From Hemerocallis citrina (taxonomy: Eukaryota; Streptophyta; Magnoliopsida; Asparagales; Asphodelaceae), in contig CM030362.1 of NCBI GenBank assembly GCA_017893485.1, forward strand, positions 38,162,984 through 38,226,983: 64,000 nucleotides of DNA, in the 5' to 3' direction. The position numbers and the translations under genes are program-made. The notes under the pieces were generated by a model that saw nothing but the letters and a program-made list of their open reading frames with translations, had not been told where the DNA came from and ran no database searches. This document shows, piece after piece, positions 12,021 to 23,614 of this stretch; the first letter of the stretch is position 1, and every line of letters begins with the position of its first letter.

Positions 12021-12490
12021 AGCAATGGTATCGAGTCGAGTCGGGTCCTTCACTACTCAATCCAGACCCGGTCCCCTATGGGTCCAAAAATTGGACCCGG
12101 ACCCGGACCCATGAGGACCGGGTCCAATTCCGGGTCCGGGTCCTATTAAAATATTCCTAACCGTTCGGTAAGAGCAGAAGTGTGAGCGGCGAATGGAGGA
12201 TTTAGAATAGAAGAGAGAAGAGAAATGCATAAATTTTGAGTTTGGAAGAGAAAGATTTAGAATTGAGGAGGAAGGAGGAGAGGGATGAGGATCGAATATT
12301 TATTTTTATGTTAATTTTTTGGGTTTTTTTTAACGGGTCCTGGTCTGAGTTCGGGTCCGGGTACGGCTCGGATTTCTTTGGAACGGACCCAGACCTGAAA
12401 GTACAATGGGTCCCATTTTAGGATCTGGACCTGAACCCTGATAGGCCGGGTCGGTTCCGGTCCAATGCCGGATCCGGATTGGGTTTCGTG
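12021..12490 (+). repeat. GGGTCC/GGACCC-rich repeat, copy 1 (probable non-autonomous DNA element)
   Basis: Both ends are dense in GGGTCC and GGACCC words in both orientations, with an AG-rich middle. The left end reads GCAATGGTATCGAGTCGAG and the right end GGATCCGGATTGGGTTTCG. A shorter relative lies at 25144-25333 in the opposite orientation and has direct-repeat flanks. Dense subterminal repeats of this sort are typical of hAT-like elements, but I found no clean target duplication here. Confidence 0.5.
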
Positions 12491-12819
12491 TAATTATATA
12501 TATGCTATTGAAGAAACTCTAAGAGACATATTGTAATTTCTTTACTATCTAATTGAATATTGATCCAAAAATCTACCTTTGTCCTTATTTTACTGTTTTT
12601 TAACTCGTTGCAAATTTAATTTATTTTGATGAATTTTTCAAAAAAAATAACGAGTTGGTGGTAACTATCTAATTTCAGGATTTTGACCGATAACACATGT
12701 GAAAAGCAGTCCCTTCAAATTTCTTTATGTGAAGGGAGGAGGGTTTTCTTGCGATGTTCGATCTGTTTTATGTTACACCAGAAGTGAATTTGGAGCTAAT
12801 AAAATGTCTAATATTTATC

Positions 12820-14440
12820 TCGAAGCAACGTATGATTGGGTGCCACGGCCACGGCCATCAACCACGACCTCTTCGACCTCCTCCTCATCGACTCCCTCGT
12901 CAAAGAATCCCTCACCAAACACGCCGCTTATTACATATCATTCCCTGCCAATCCCAACATAAAAACTGGTCCCCATCGGTCCAGCACTACAACATGCTCC
13001 TCCATGGAAAAACTCTGGGACCGTCGTCACTCACGCTACTTTAATCGAAGGCCTCTGCAGAATGCGAAGGCCTGATCAGGCACTTGTATTGCTGGACGAG
13101 ATGAAGAATGTCCATGGCATTGAGCCGAATATTTCCACGTTTAATCCGATTGTGGATTCGCTGGCGGAGGGCGGGAGGTTTTAAGGAGGCGCTGAGGTTG
13201 GTCGAGAAGTTTCCGATGTATGGTGTGTCGCTAAATATTTCAACGTTTAATTCGTTGGTGTAGGGGTTTGTCAAAAAAATGGGGATCTCGTTAGGGGCGA
13301 TCGAGCAAGGTGCTTAAGATGATGATGATGATGATGATTGGGAGGGGCCGGGATTCTACCGAGTGCGAGTACTGAATAATTATTTTTTCTGGGTATTTTG
13401 CAAAGTTTTGTGAAGGTTGGAGACTTGGAGGAGGGGGATGGATGTGGCTGTATGAGAGAGAAGATTGGCGGTGCAGATGATTAGGGAGATGGAGAGGAGT
13501 GGGTTTGAGTTGGCCGACAGGGACGACCGATCGATGTTGGTGCATTTGCATGTTAGGTTGAAGAGGTATGATGAGGTGTGTGAGGTCGGGGTTTGAGGAT
13601 ATGGTGGTGAAGATCAGATCAGAGGAGTATTATGTATAGGATGTTAGAGCATCCACGGTTCCTTTGCTATATTTGCCATTTTTTCATATTTTGAGAAAGT
13701 TGACGCTACAGTCGTTTCTTATTTCTTATTTTGCCATTTTATGACAAACGTGTTACAGTACGTTCTCATATTTGAGAAATGAAATGACGATTCTCATAAT
13801 ATAGGAGACGGAACATTTTGTTCCTTTCCATTTTTTTTTTAATCAGATCGGACGACACGTGTTGTTTCGTCTGATTTTTTTTTTAATAATGATTAGACGG
13901 TACAACAAGTACCGTGTGAAAATAAATAAATAAATTCAAAAACGACGTCAAATGGGACATGTTGTCTCGTTTGAATCCATTTTGGCTTGGACGGGACATG
14001 TGATGGAACATGTCCCGTCGAACCAAATGGTTTGGTTTAATTAAGTTTTAATATTAGGTTTAGTTAATTAATTAGGTAGTTAGCTCATATTTTAATATTT
14101 AATTTATTTAATTAATCTATTTTAATACTTAATCATTAGTTAATTAAGCGTAAAAAAAATTAAAACGAACGAAACAATATGTTTTGTCCGACCTCTTTTT
14201 TAAATATTTTTTTCTCATATTATAGCAAATGACGACTGCAGCAAATTACTTATTTTGCTATATGCTATTTTGCCATATTTTCAAATATGAGAAACACGAC
14301 CGTGGATGCTCTTAGTGAGAAGGAGTCGGAAGAGGGGGTAGGGATGTATGGTGGGGATCAATGGAGACAAAAGTGTCGGCGTTGATGGATAAATGGTGCA
14401 AAGACCAACCTACTGCATTTGTCGGTAATTCCTTGCCATG
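12820..14440 (+). pseudogene. PPR (pentatricopeptide repeat) protein pseudogene, split by a MITE
   Basis: Pieces in different frames look like a P-class PPR protein: INHDLFDLLLIDSLVKESL, WSPSVQHYNMLLHGKTLG, ATLIEGLCRMRRPDQALVLL followed by DEMKNVHGIEPNISTFN, EALRLVEKFPMYGVSLNIST, IREMERSGFELADRD, and after the MITE METKVSALMDKWCKDQPTAF. PPR proteins bind organellar RNA through repeated helix pairs. There are several frameshifts, a stop after FNSLV, and an ATG repeat expansion near 13319. The 665-bp MITE at 13647-14311 separates the C-terminal part. No introns or N-terminal transit peptide are recognised. It is a decayed copy, not a working gene. Confidence 0.78.
13647..14311. mobile_element. 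MITE, GAGCATCC family (copy A)
   Basis: Begins GAGCATCCACGGTTCC and ends CGACCGTGGATGCTC, forming terminal inverted repeats, with TTA on both sides (13644-13646, 14312-14314). The TTA duplication fits PIF/Harbinger-mobilised MITEs. An internal palindrome has arms ACGGGACATGT and ACATGTCCCGT near 13990-14019. It sits inside the PPR pseudogene. No coding capacity. Confidence 0.85.
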
Positions 14441-14657
14441 AAAACTGTTATTTTGCGACTCTTTTTTTAAAAAATATAATATATGTATGCCATGGACATG
14501 TGATTTCTTTATCAATATGCGAGGAATTTGTAGGATGTAGTCGTATTTATAAATCTATGTAATGTCTTTTTTTTATACTGATAAACGGTGGGGATTAAAC
14601 CCCCCGCGCTTCATTAAAAAGATTTTAATAAAACATCAACCAATACATGAGCGATGA

Positions 14658-15151
14658 TGTAACGCCACTGCCCTTGCCCCTGCTCGGACAATTTATACAA
14701 TTTTGAAGACAAATTATTTATAGTATAGTACAACTGCCCACCACAGACTGCCTCTCAAAAGGTGGTTAACCGGATTGGTGACTCTTGATCATAGGCTATT
14801 ATATTTATATATTATTTTATTCTAGTAGCTTGTCGATATGGGACTAATCCCATACACACTTACCTTCTCTATCATCCGAGAGCCACACAGTCACGTGGGC
14901 CCCACGTGCCACACGTCACACACAACCAGAGGCAACAACCCTTGTTCTACTCTCTTGGCGGGCCCCATGCTAGAATGCCACCTCAGCGACATTTTTCCAA
15001 ACAAGGCAGCAGCTACTTGCTGTCTCTTTACTCCCGTGGGACCCCCACTTCCTCTCACGTTTAATTTCATAAACAATCCCCATAGGAAATCATATGGGGC
15101 CAACCCCAAATCCCTTTATATATATATTATATTTTTAACACGGGTGTTACA
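14658..15151 (-). mobile_element. Solo LTR (494 bp) related to the TRIM LTR
   Basis: Starts TGTAACGCCACTGCC, ends CACGGGTGTTACA, and is flanked by GATGA on both sides (14653-14657, 15152-15156). On the minus strand it shares CCAATCCGGTTAACCACC and CTGTGGTGGGCAGTTGTAC with the LTRs of the TRIM at 58498-59248, so they belong to one family or to close families. The part at 14830-15120 is not shared. Confidence 0.85.
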
Positions 15152-15364
15152 GATGATATTCATGAAGCCCAAAAGTGGGCCATGAGTCTCATACCCCAAC
15201 AAAACGAGAGCGCCCAACCCATACAAAAGAGCTCCCCACCCAAAAAAAGTAGAAATGCAAAGATTACATCCTGACTCGGCCGACCGGACAACCGTACCCC
15301 CCAACAAAAGAACTGTGGTAAATCCTCATTCCTGGCTTGATGAATCACCACCCGCGCTTGCCGA

Positions 15365-18300
15365 TTACTCCTCCATAGTTGTCCCTCCCCCCTCTTCTGA
15401 TTCTGCTTCGTTGTTTGAGGTCCTGATATCATCGAAGACTTCCTTCACCTTCTTTGCTTGCTCAACCCCTGCCATTCGAGACCAGAATTTAATATTAGCT
15501 ATAATTATGGATATAAGCTGATGATGCATGATGTGTCTGTGTGTTGGTCTGAAGATTCTATTGTTCCTTTCTACCCAAATTTCCCAGCAAATAGCCACCT
15601 CCCCCGAACCCCAGATGTCCCTCTTTCTAGTATTAACATTACCCTCCTTCCAGGTTCCCCACACATCTAGTACCGTCTCAGGTAGGGGCCCAGCGATGCG
15701 GAACCTACGTAGCATGTCCCCCCAAACTAACCTAGCGTAGCTACACTGCATGAACAAGTGGTCAACCGTCTCGCTCTCCCTATTACATATGACACAATCA
15801 CCTGGCCCTAGCCATTTTCGCTTTATCAGATTGCCCCTGGTTAGAATTGCATTTCTACCAGCTAACCAGTTGAAAGTCCTGATTTTGAGAGGGATTCGAA
15901 CCTTCCATATGGGATCTACAGTACGCATCCCACCATCATTAAGCCATTTGTATATTGATTTTACTAAGAAGACTCCCCCTTTTTCGGTTGCCCAGGTCAT
16001 CTTGTCTATATGATCGTTTCCTGATGGCTTCTAGTCGTTAAGAAACTGTAGCAAGTCTTGTTTTTGTCTCCTAGCCTCCCTGCTAATCCGGCCCGACACC
16101 CTAGGCCTCCATCCGTCGTGTAGCCACTGTCTAGCTACCTAGTCGTTCTTATCTCCTGCAAATTTGTAGATTTTCGGGAACCTTCTTTTTATGCTAATTA
16201 GGCCCCACCACTTATCTTTCCAAAAGCAATTTGTCTTCCCGTTTCCAATAGCAAAGGTAGTTCCTGCCATGAAAATATCTTTAGTACGCGACACTCCCTG
16301 CCAAAACCCTGACATGGATGTGATGTTCTTCTGTTTTCGCTGTATACATCCATTCCTGATATAGGAAGCCTTGATAATTGCAGCCCATTTAGCCTTGGTT
16401 TTTATCCTGAATTTCTACCACCACTTACATAGTAGGGCCTAGTTCATTTGTCTGATATTGATGACGCCCAGGCCCCCAAATTCCTTCCGTCTGCAGAAGA
16501 TCCCCCATCTAATTAAGGAATATCCTTTGGCGTCCGTCCCCGCCCCATGCCACAGGAATTGTCGTCTTATCCTGTCAATTTTCTTGATCACCCAAGCCGG
16601 TATCTCAAAGAATGACATGTAGTATAACGGATGGAGCTGATGACTGAATTCAATAGCACAAGCCTCCTACCTAAGGAGAGCGCTTTTCCTTTCCATCCCT
16701 CCAGTCTACTTGTAATTTTCTCAATAAGCTCATTCCAGTTCCCCCTTCGAATTTTACCACTACCAATTGGCAGATCCAGGTATTAGTTTGGTAGCTTTTG
16801 GATCTGGCAGTTTAGAATACCTGCAACTGCGCGTCCCGCCTCCACCGTTTCTCCCAACAAGGTTATATAACTTTATGAAAGTTCACTTTCAGACCTGACC
16901 AGTCCTCAAATATATATAGGCCCCACTTGAGTAATGTTGCTTGTGCAATGTCACACTCCTCGAAGATGACGGTGTCATCCGCATATTGTATATTCATCAC
17001 TGCGGAAACCCCCCTCCTCATTCCCAACCCCTTAATAAGCCTGCTTTCTTTGTATGCGTGTAACATTCTATGCAAACTGTCTCCTACCAATGTGAACAGT
17101 AAGGGTGATTGAGGGTCCCCTTGTCTAAGCCCCCTCTTACACCAGATTTCCTTGACCGAGTTTCCGTTGACTACAACGCTCACCTTTGCAATGGTTAGCC
17201 AACTTTCGATCCATCAAATCCACCGTGTCCCAAACCCCCGCCTGCTCAGAATCTCCAAATAGGCATTTCCATTCAACTTTATCATACGCCTGTTCAAAAT
17301 CCAGTTTAAGCAAGAATCCCTCCTTCCTTCGCTTGGTATCTTGAATGACCTCCTGGACTAGAGCCACCCCATCTAGGATATCTCTTCCCACAATGAAACC
17401 TGTTTGATAGTCCACCACGATATCCCCGATAATCCCTCTAAGTCTATTTGCTAGGACTTTTGTGATGATCTTTACAGAGTAGTTAATCAGACTGATAGGC
17501 CTATAGTCCCCAACCTCCTTAGCCACCTTTTTCTTCGGGATAAGACAAACATGTGCGTAGTTTAATCTGCCCAGCTCTAAATTTCCCTCGTAGAACGCCT
17601 TCAGTACGCCCATGATGTCGTGCTTGACAGTATCCTAGAACTTCTTGTAGAAGAAAATAGGGAACCCATCTGGTCTAGGTGACTTGTCCTGACCCAGTCC
17701 CCAGACTACTAACTTGGCTTCTTCAATGGTGAAGGGCATTGAAGTGTTATAACTTGATCCCTTATCCGACCCCGTAGCTCCTCCCACAATTCTCCTATGG
17801 ATTCACACATTCCCTCCCTACTATGCCCAAACAGTTCTTTGTACGTGTCGTGCACATTCTATGTAATTTGTTGTGGATCTGAGACAGGGCTTCCATCAGT
17901 ATCCAGCGAGTTGATCATATTATTTCTCCGACGCATGCTTGCGACCTTATAGAAATAACTTGTATTTGCATCCCCTTCTGTCAACCACTTCACCCCTGAC
18001 CTTTGCCGCCACATAATTTCCTCCCTGTTATAAGTTTGCTGGATATCTTCCCTACAAGACATAAGATGCTGAAATTGATTGTCATCCAAAGTACCTGCCT
18101 CCTCCAGCCTTTCCAGTTCCTCAATCTCTTTCAAAATGGATGCCTTCCTTTGTAAAATGTTCCCAAATGTATCTTTGTTCCACTTCTTCAGCCCTCTTCT
18201 GAGTCTTGCGAGTTTCCTCACCAATCTAGTGGCCGGTTCCATGGTGTTGACTTCCCCTTCCCAGCTATTTTTGACCAGGTCATGGCACTCTTCATTGGTC

Positions 18301-19060
18301 AACCACATTTTCTCAAACCGGAAGACCTTCGTCCTCTGCTTCCCTTCTTCCCCAGAACTTATGATGATTGGTATGTGATCGGACGTGTTTCGAATGCACG
18401 ATCTCGCTTCGCACCACGAAAACTTCATTTCCCAATCAGTCGACACCAGAATACGATCCAATTTTGCAAACACCGGTACCCTTCTTCAGGTAGACCAGGT
18501 GAAGCTCCGATCATTCACCGGTATTTCCATCAACGTCAGAGCTGAGATCACTTGATTGAACCTTCTACTATCATGGTCGTTACCCAAAGCTCCCCGTCTT
18601 TCATGTGAGTGTCTGACAATATTGAAATCCCCTCCTACCATCCAAGGTAAACTCCACCTACTCCTGATGTATGCTAGTTCGTCCCAGAACTCTTGTATGA
18701 GACTCCTATCATTTGGGCCATAAACCACTGTGATAACTTGTTTCCATTTGTCTTTTTTCCTTTGAACAACCACCGTAACAGTGAACTGACCTATCCAATC
18801 CTCTAGTAAGTCAAAATTACTGGTGTTTACCCCCACCATGACCCCCCTGACACCCCAACAGCATTTTGAGTCCTCCAATCCTTAATATGGCTTAAACCAA
18901 AATTCCTAATAACCCTGTCTGTTGGTTGTGATAATTTTGTCTCTTCCAGGCAGACAACCTCGATGTTGTTACTTTTAATAACCTCCCCTACCATCCTACG
19001 CTTGGCAGTATTGCCAAGCTCTCTCACATTCCAAAAAAGGACACTAATCATTAATGGCAT
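15365..19060 (-). pseudogene. L1 ORF2 pseudogene: endonuclease, reverse transcriptase, zf-RVT
   Basis: Domain order on the minus strand: an endonuclease of the exonuclease/endonuclease/phosphatase family (VLFWNVRELGN near 19040, WMVGGDFNIVR near 18620, TSDHIPI near 18380); reverse transcriptase with DYRPISLIN, the FIVGRDILD and LDFEQAYDKVEW motifs (17510-17260) and catalytic YADD (near 16988); then a C-terminal domain with CVICNRESETVDHLFMQC (near 15780). The protein would nick DNA and prime reverse transcription at the nick. The frame changes at least five times and contains stops, for example just before the FAKLDRILVS segment at 18473. The region around 16100-16850 is RT/connection sequence broken into short frames. 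Confidence 0.88.
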
Positions 19061-19075
19061 CCCCCCCCTTTTTTC

Positions 19076-19727
19076 CTAATCATTTATTTCCAACTCTACC
19101 AGGTTATATGAAACACAATTCTTAATTATTTTCCCTCCTAGCACCCTATGTATTTTATCGATATTATCCAATTCCCTACCCTGAATGACCTCAATAATGT
19201 CGGTGTGTGCGTCATGGCAATTATTGAAATTAATACCATACACATTAGCCAACTGGATTAACACATCATCAGGAATTAAAACAAATATTGATGTTTGCGA
19301 TTGATTACCTGCGATGTTGTCGTAGCTCTTTCGTTTGGCCACCCTTTGATAAATTTGCTTTACAGTCATCGGTTTGTCCCCCCTGTTCCGCTGCCTATCG
19401 CTTCGCCTGTACCCCTCCTTAGTTTTTTCTTTTCCCTTTGTGTTTTTCAGCTGCCTCCACTGTTGGAGACTCCTCTTGTAGATTCTCTATCCCTCTCCTT
19501 TCCCCCGGTAATAGCCCCTCCGATCTGATGGACTCATTGTCTGATTCCGATGACCCATCTTCACTCTTTGTCTGTTCCGTTGCCCAGTTTCCCAGCATTG
19601 CTTTCACCCTCTTTTTAACCTCTTGTTGTATTCTTTTTTCAACCTCTCTCTTTAATAGGCCCTCCATTTTCACATTTTCCTTATCTCCGTCATCTTCTTG
19701 ATTAATCAGAATTACAGTCGGACCACG
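19076..19727 (-). pseudogene. L1 ORF1 C-terminal remnant
   Basis: Two minus-strand frames, about 19727-19419 (acidic and lysine-rich, including VEKRIQQEVKKRVKAMLGNW) and 19369-19076, lie directly upstream of ORF2. Position and charged composition fit the end of a plant L1 ORF1, the RNA-binding gag-like protein. No zinc knuckle is present, because the 5' part is missing. A frameshift separates the two pieces. Confidence 0.55.
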
Positions 19728-20505
19728 ATGTAATGTAGTGCACAATACTTTCATCATTCATGATTTGCCCAGTTGTAGAGAAGGAATTTAATTATCTTTG
19801 GCATTGTATTGGAATCTGCTAACTAGCTGTATGTTGATATAAGAGATCTTTCATGAAGAGACTTGACAGAGAGTTTAACTAGTTTCTTAGAGCATCCACA
19901 GTCGTGATTGCTAAAAAATAGAAAAATGTATATTATATCTATAGCAATCGGACGTTTATTGCAGTGGTGAAATGCTATAATATAGTAAAAAAGAACAAGT
20001 TATCGGACGGAACTCTAAGGGGCAAAAAAAAAAGTTCTGGACATTTTTTAATAATTAATTTGAATATTTAAATAATTTTAATAATTAAAAAAAGTAAAAA
20101 AAAGAAAAAATGATGGGACGGGTCTCAGTGATCCGTCCAAGGCCAATAGTTAAATTTTTTTTTTTCAGTTGGGACGAAACTGTCCATATTTAAAAAATTA
20201 TTTTTTATTTGGGACGGAACTTCAAGATCCGTCCGATAAAATAAAAAAATTATTTTTTATTTGGAAAGATCCGTCCGCTATAATATGCATTTTCTCATAT
20301 TTGCTCTCATATATAGCATTGTTGTGTAGCTATTCTGCCAAAATATGAATAAACTAGATTTGCCCGTGGGTACATGCCTACGGCACATCTTCAGAACGAT
20401 ACAGCATATGAAAAGCCTTGTAAACAATAAATCAACAATTATATAGTTCAAGTTTGAATAGTATGACAATAATTAGTTTTAAATAAAAAATCCATGTTTC
20501 CATAA

Positions 20506-20510
<5 letters not shown>

Positions 20511-20560
<50 letters not shown>
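20511..20560. repeat. (TG)n(TA)n microsatellite
   Basis: TG dinucleotides followed by TA dinucleotides, directly before the first foldback element. Confidence 0.97.
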
Positions 20561-20561
<1 letters not shown>

Positions 20562-20909
20562 TCTATTGTGCAACACCCCTCTGTGTGCATTCAGCCTTCC
20601 CGCCTTTGTATCGACGATCCGAACCGTTCACTTTGATCTACACATCTGAATTAGTCTAAATTTGTAAAATCAAATTATTTGAAGTTTATTTGCCCATCCA
20701 TCACGTGACTATAAAAAACCATAATTTTTAGCCATATAATTTTGTAACACTTCAATGGATAGGCAAATGAATTTTAAATGATTTGATTTTACATATTTAG
20801 ACTAATTTAGATGTATAGATCAATGTGAACGGTTCGGATTGTCGATATGAAGGCAGGAAGGTCGAGTGCACATGCCGTGTGCACCATAGGTGGTGCACAA
20901 CGGAAGGGC
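20561..20909. mobile_element. Foldback MITE with long inverted arms (copy 1)
   Basis: Almost the whole element is a hairpin. The left arm contains CGACGATCCGAACCGTTCAC, TTAGTCTAAAT and CAAATTATTTGAA; the right arm has their inverse, ending GGTGGTGCACAACGGAAG. The arms are interrupted by a loop near 20715-20740. It lies between (TG/TA)n and (AT)n runs. A second copy is at 22614-23019. Confidence 0.8.
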
Positions 20910-21086
20910 TCCCTATATATATATATATATATATTTCAATTATTTTATAAAAGTCTATTATGAGATGGTGAGATGGGCTCCTTATCGTGAGCGGGAGTTA
21001 CCAGCCATCCGATCGGGATTGATCCAGATCGAACGGCTCAGAAGAGATCCCGCTTATCTCTCTATCTTTTATGGGCAAAAGGGAAA

Positions 21087-21534
21087 AAATCGAAACCCAT
21101 ATCTCTCTATCTTTCTCGTCTCCTCTCCCTACCGCTCTGTCTCCTCTCCCTCCCGCTCTCTCTTCGTCGAACAAGGGAAACCCTAGCTCAAAGGGGAAAA
21201 ATCGAAACCTATATCTCTCTATCTTTCTCGTCTCCTCTCCCTACCGCTTTGTCTCCTCTCCCCCCCGCTCTCTCTTCGTCGAACAAGGGAAACCCTAGCT
21301 CAAATCCCTAAAATCGAAACCCATATCTCTTTATCTTTCTCGTCACCTCTCCCTACCGCTCTATCTCCTCTCCCTCCCGCTCTCTCTTCGTCGAGCAATT
21401 GAAACCCTAGCTCAATTCCCTAAAACCGAAACCCATATCTCTCTATCTTTCTCGTCTCCTCTCCCCACCGCTCTGTCTCCTCTCCCTCCCGCTCTCTCTT
21501 CGTCGAACAAGGGAAACCCTAGCTCAAATTGGAT
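21087..21534 (+). repeat. Four tandem copies of a 112-bp unit
   Basis: Units start at CGAAAC 21091, 21203, 21315 and 21427, exactly 112 bases apart. Each has a CT-rich stretch (TCTCTATCTTTCTCGTC, CTCCCGCTCTCTCTTCGTCG), then GAACAAGGGAAACCCTAGCTC. It looks like a multiplied plant 5' leader. 112 is not a multiple of three, so the array is not a protein repeat. Confidence 0.92.
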
Positions 21535-21775
21535 AGAGGTAAAATTCCAATGTTAATTTGTTGTTGTTGTTGTTGTAAACCTCCATCGACAGATCTCTCT
21601 CACCTTCAAAAAAATTCCAGTGTTGTTGTTGGTTGTTGTTGTTGTAAACCTCCATCGACAGATCTCTCTCACCTTCAAAAAAAAAGTTTGAGTTGGATAT
21701 AGGTAAAATTATTCCAATGTTAATTTTTTTTGTGGTTGTTGTTGTTGTTGTCGTTGTCATCGTCGTCGACAACGA
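21535..21775 (+). repeat. Short duplicated block with (GTT)n runs
   Basis: GTAAACCTCCATCGACAGAT followed by CTCTCTCACCTTCAAAAA occurs twice (about 21575 and 21646), joined by GTT/TTG runs. GGTAAAATT-CCAATGTTAATTT also occurs twice. This looks like local slippage and duplication within the Helitron. Confidence 0.8.
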
Positions 21776-22159
21776 TCGTCCTCGTTTATATAAAACCATC
21801 ATCAGTAAAGATTACATCTTTATGGGTATTACTCCATTATTGAATCCAAACTTTGAGTAGATATTGTTGAAATGAGTTAGATTGTTGTTTGATAGAAAAT
21901 CACCCAATGACAGTTAGATTGCTGTTTGAGAAGATTCCAGTTATTTCTGGAGAGATTAGATCCATGCTCTTCAGATGAAATAATCATATCTGAGCTTTAC
22001 GATTGTAGTTTATAATATTCATTATAACTATATATTGCGCGTCCTATGTTGTGTTAACTTTTAGTATCTTTCTGATGTGTTCTACATAATTTTATTTTGT
22101 ACTATTTGAGTTTATTATATTCGTCCTATGTTGTGTTAACTTTAAGTATCTTTCTGCAG

Positions 22160-22285
22160 ACAATATTCTTCCCCTGGTTTGCTTTATCTGGTTGGCTGTT
22201 CAGGTTCTTCATTTTAGCTACCTGGATCCTACCATTTGCAGCTCCACTTCTTATTGGCACGCTTGCTAATAATTTTGCGATTGAG
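22160..22285 (+). pseudogene. Captured 42-codon exon with both splice sites, family unknown
   Basis: TTTCTGCAG|ACA...GAG|GTACAG bounds a 126-base open exon that starts and ends in codon phase 0. It encodes a hydrophobic peptide with FFPWFALSGWLFRFF and WILPFAAPLLIGTLANN, i.e. one or two membrane segments. I do not recognise the parent gene. Intron-like flanks are retained, and parts of the exon border and upstream intron are duplicated nearby (22395-22425; CGTCCTATGTTGTGTTAACT at 22040 and 22121). It lies antisense to the Helitron. Capture of genomic exons with introns is typical of plant Helitrons. Confidence 0.6.
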
Positions 22286-22567
22286 GTACAGTATTTGAAA
22301 TTAAACTGTCCGTATCAGTAGTAAATTATTTGATCTTCCTCTCGAACTTCATTTATCTTTCTAGTTTGGTAGAAATCTTCCGTATCTGTAGTAAATAATT
22401 TTGCAATTGAGGTACAATATATGTTTGGTTGGTAGAAATTGAAAATCTTCGAGATGATGATGATATATTCTGATCCTATGTAACCTTTGCAGTATTGAAA
22501 ATGACCAAACACTGGTAAATGAAGATAGCACATACGTACCTGCATTTTTTTTATTTTATATATCAAT

Positions 22568-22613
<46 letters not shown>

Positions 22614-22619
<6 letters not shown>

Positions 22620-22650
22620 CTTCGGTTGCACACTACTTTGGTGAGCACTC

Positions 22651-22702
<52 letters not shown>

Positions 22703-23016
22703 GTGTACACTCGGCCTTCGTGCGTTTATATCGACGATCCGAACCGTTCACATTGATCTATACATCTAAATTAGTCTAAATATGTAAAATCAAATAATTT
22801 GAAATTCATTTACCCATCCAATGAAGTGTTACAAAATTGTATAGCTGAAAATCATTGTTTTTTATAGTCACATAATGGATGGGCAAATGAATTTCAAATG
22901 ATTTGATTTTACACATTTAGACTAATTTAGATGTGTAGATCAATGTGAACGGTTCGGATCGTCAATACGAAGGTGGGAAGGCCGAGTGCACACGGAGGGG
23001 TGGTGCACAACTGAAG

Positions 23017-23019
<3 letters not shown>
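22614..23019. mobile_element. Foldback MITE with long inverted arms (copy 2), AT run inside
   Basis: Same family as 20561-20909. The left arm is CTTCGGTTGCACAC... and the right arm ends GGTGGTGCACAACTGAAG. The left arm is interrupted by a TA dinucleotide run (22654-22700), and a further TA run precedes it (22568-22613). It is inserted in the same Helitron. Confidence 0.8.

Positions 23020-23020
<1 letters not shown>

Positions 23021-23093
<73 letters not shown>
23021..23093. repeat. (TC)n(TA)n microsatellite
   Basis: About 23 TC units followed by TA units, directly after the second foldback element. Confidence 0.97.
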
Positions 23094-23100
<7 letters not shown>

Positions 23101-23514
23101 TACTATTTTAATGGGAGAGTTGGGGTTTGTAACAAATAAACCCTAACTTTGTAACTATATAAACACGTATAATACTCGTCCAAACTATATCCAACAACTA
23201 TAAATGTGCACCGCACATGTAGCCCAAATAAAAAACATTCAAATATGAACTTTTTTTTTCTTATTCAATATATATATTCATTTAATTTGATGACTTTATA
23301 TTTTTTAGACATTGCACGTACATTGTACTAGTAATAATTTAATGAAAGAGTTGGTGTTTTGTAATCAAACAAACACGTGCATTGTAACGTAATAAACACT
23401 TGCAATATATGTGTATAACTATTTAAAGAAGATCTTAGGTTCAATGTCAGACAAAATCCGAATTTTTAATTTTAAAAAATATTTATAAAAACGTGCATTA
23501 CACGTGTAAATTAC

Positions 23515-23516
23515 TA

Positions 23517-23611
<95 letters not shown>
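23515..23611. repeat. (TG)n(TA)n(GA)n compound microsatellite
   Basis: Follows ACGTGCATTACACGTGTAAATT-ACTAG, itself a Helitron-tail-like sequence ending at about 23516. It may therefore be a second, nested Helitron end inside the larger element. Confidence 0.9.

Positions 23612-23614
<3 letters not shown>

Larger units (their letters stand above)
14566..19727 (-). mobile_element. L1-type LINE, 5'-truncated in ORF1, with nested solo LTR
   Basis: Minus-strand element with the end of ORF1, then an ORF2 with endonuclease, reverse transcriptase and a zf-RVT type C-terminal domain, ending in a short poly-A (T run at 14567-14574 on the plus strand). A 9-bp candidate target duplication ATGTAATGT lies at 14557-14565 and 19728-19736, directly outside the element. 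Many stops and frameshifts make it inactive. A solo LTR (14658-15151) sits in its 3' untranslated part. Confidence 0.85.

Noticed and set aside
20890..21298. Repeated serine/leucine-rich frames over the 112-bp array
   Set aside because: The 112-base period changes frame at each unit, so no repeated protein is conserved.
21160..21530. AAACCCTAG words as telomere-like sequence
   Set aside because: Only one word per 112-bp unit; this is the common plant leader motif, not a (TTTAGGG)n array.
22563..23139. Frames coding for YIYIYI or SLSLSL runs
   Set aside because: Translations of TA and TC dinucleotide repeats.
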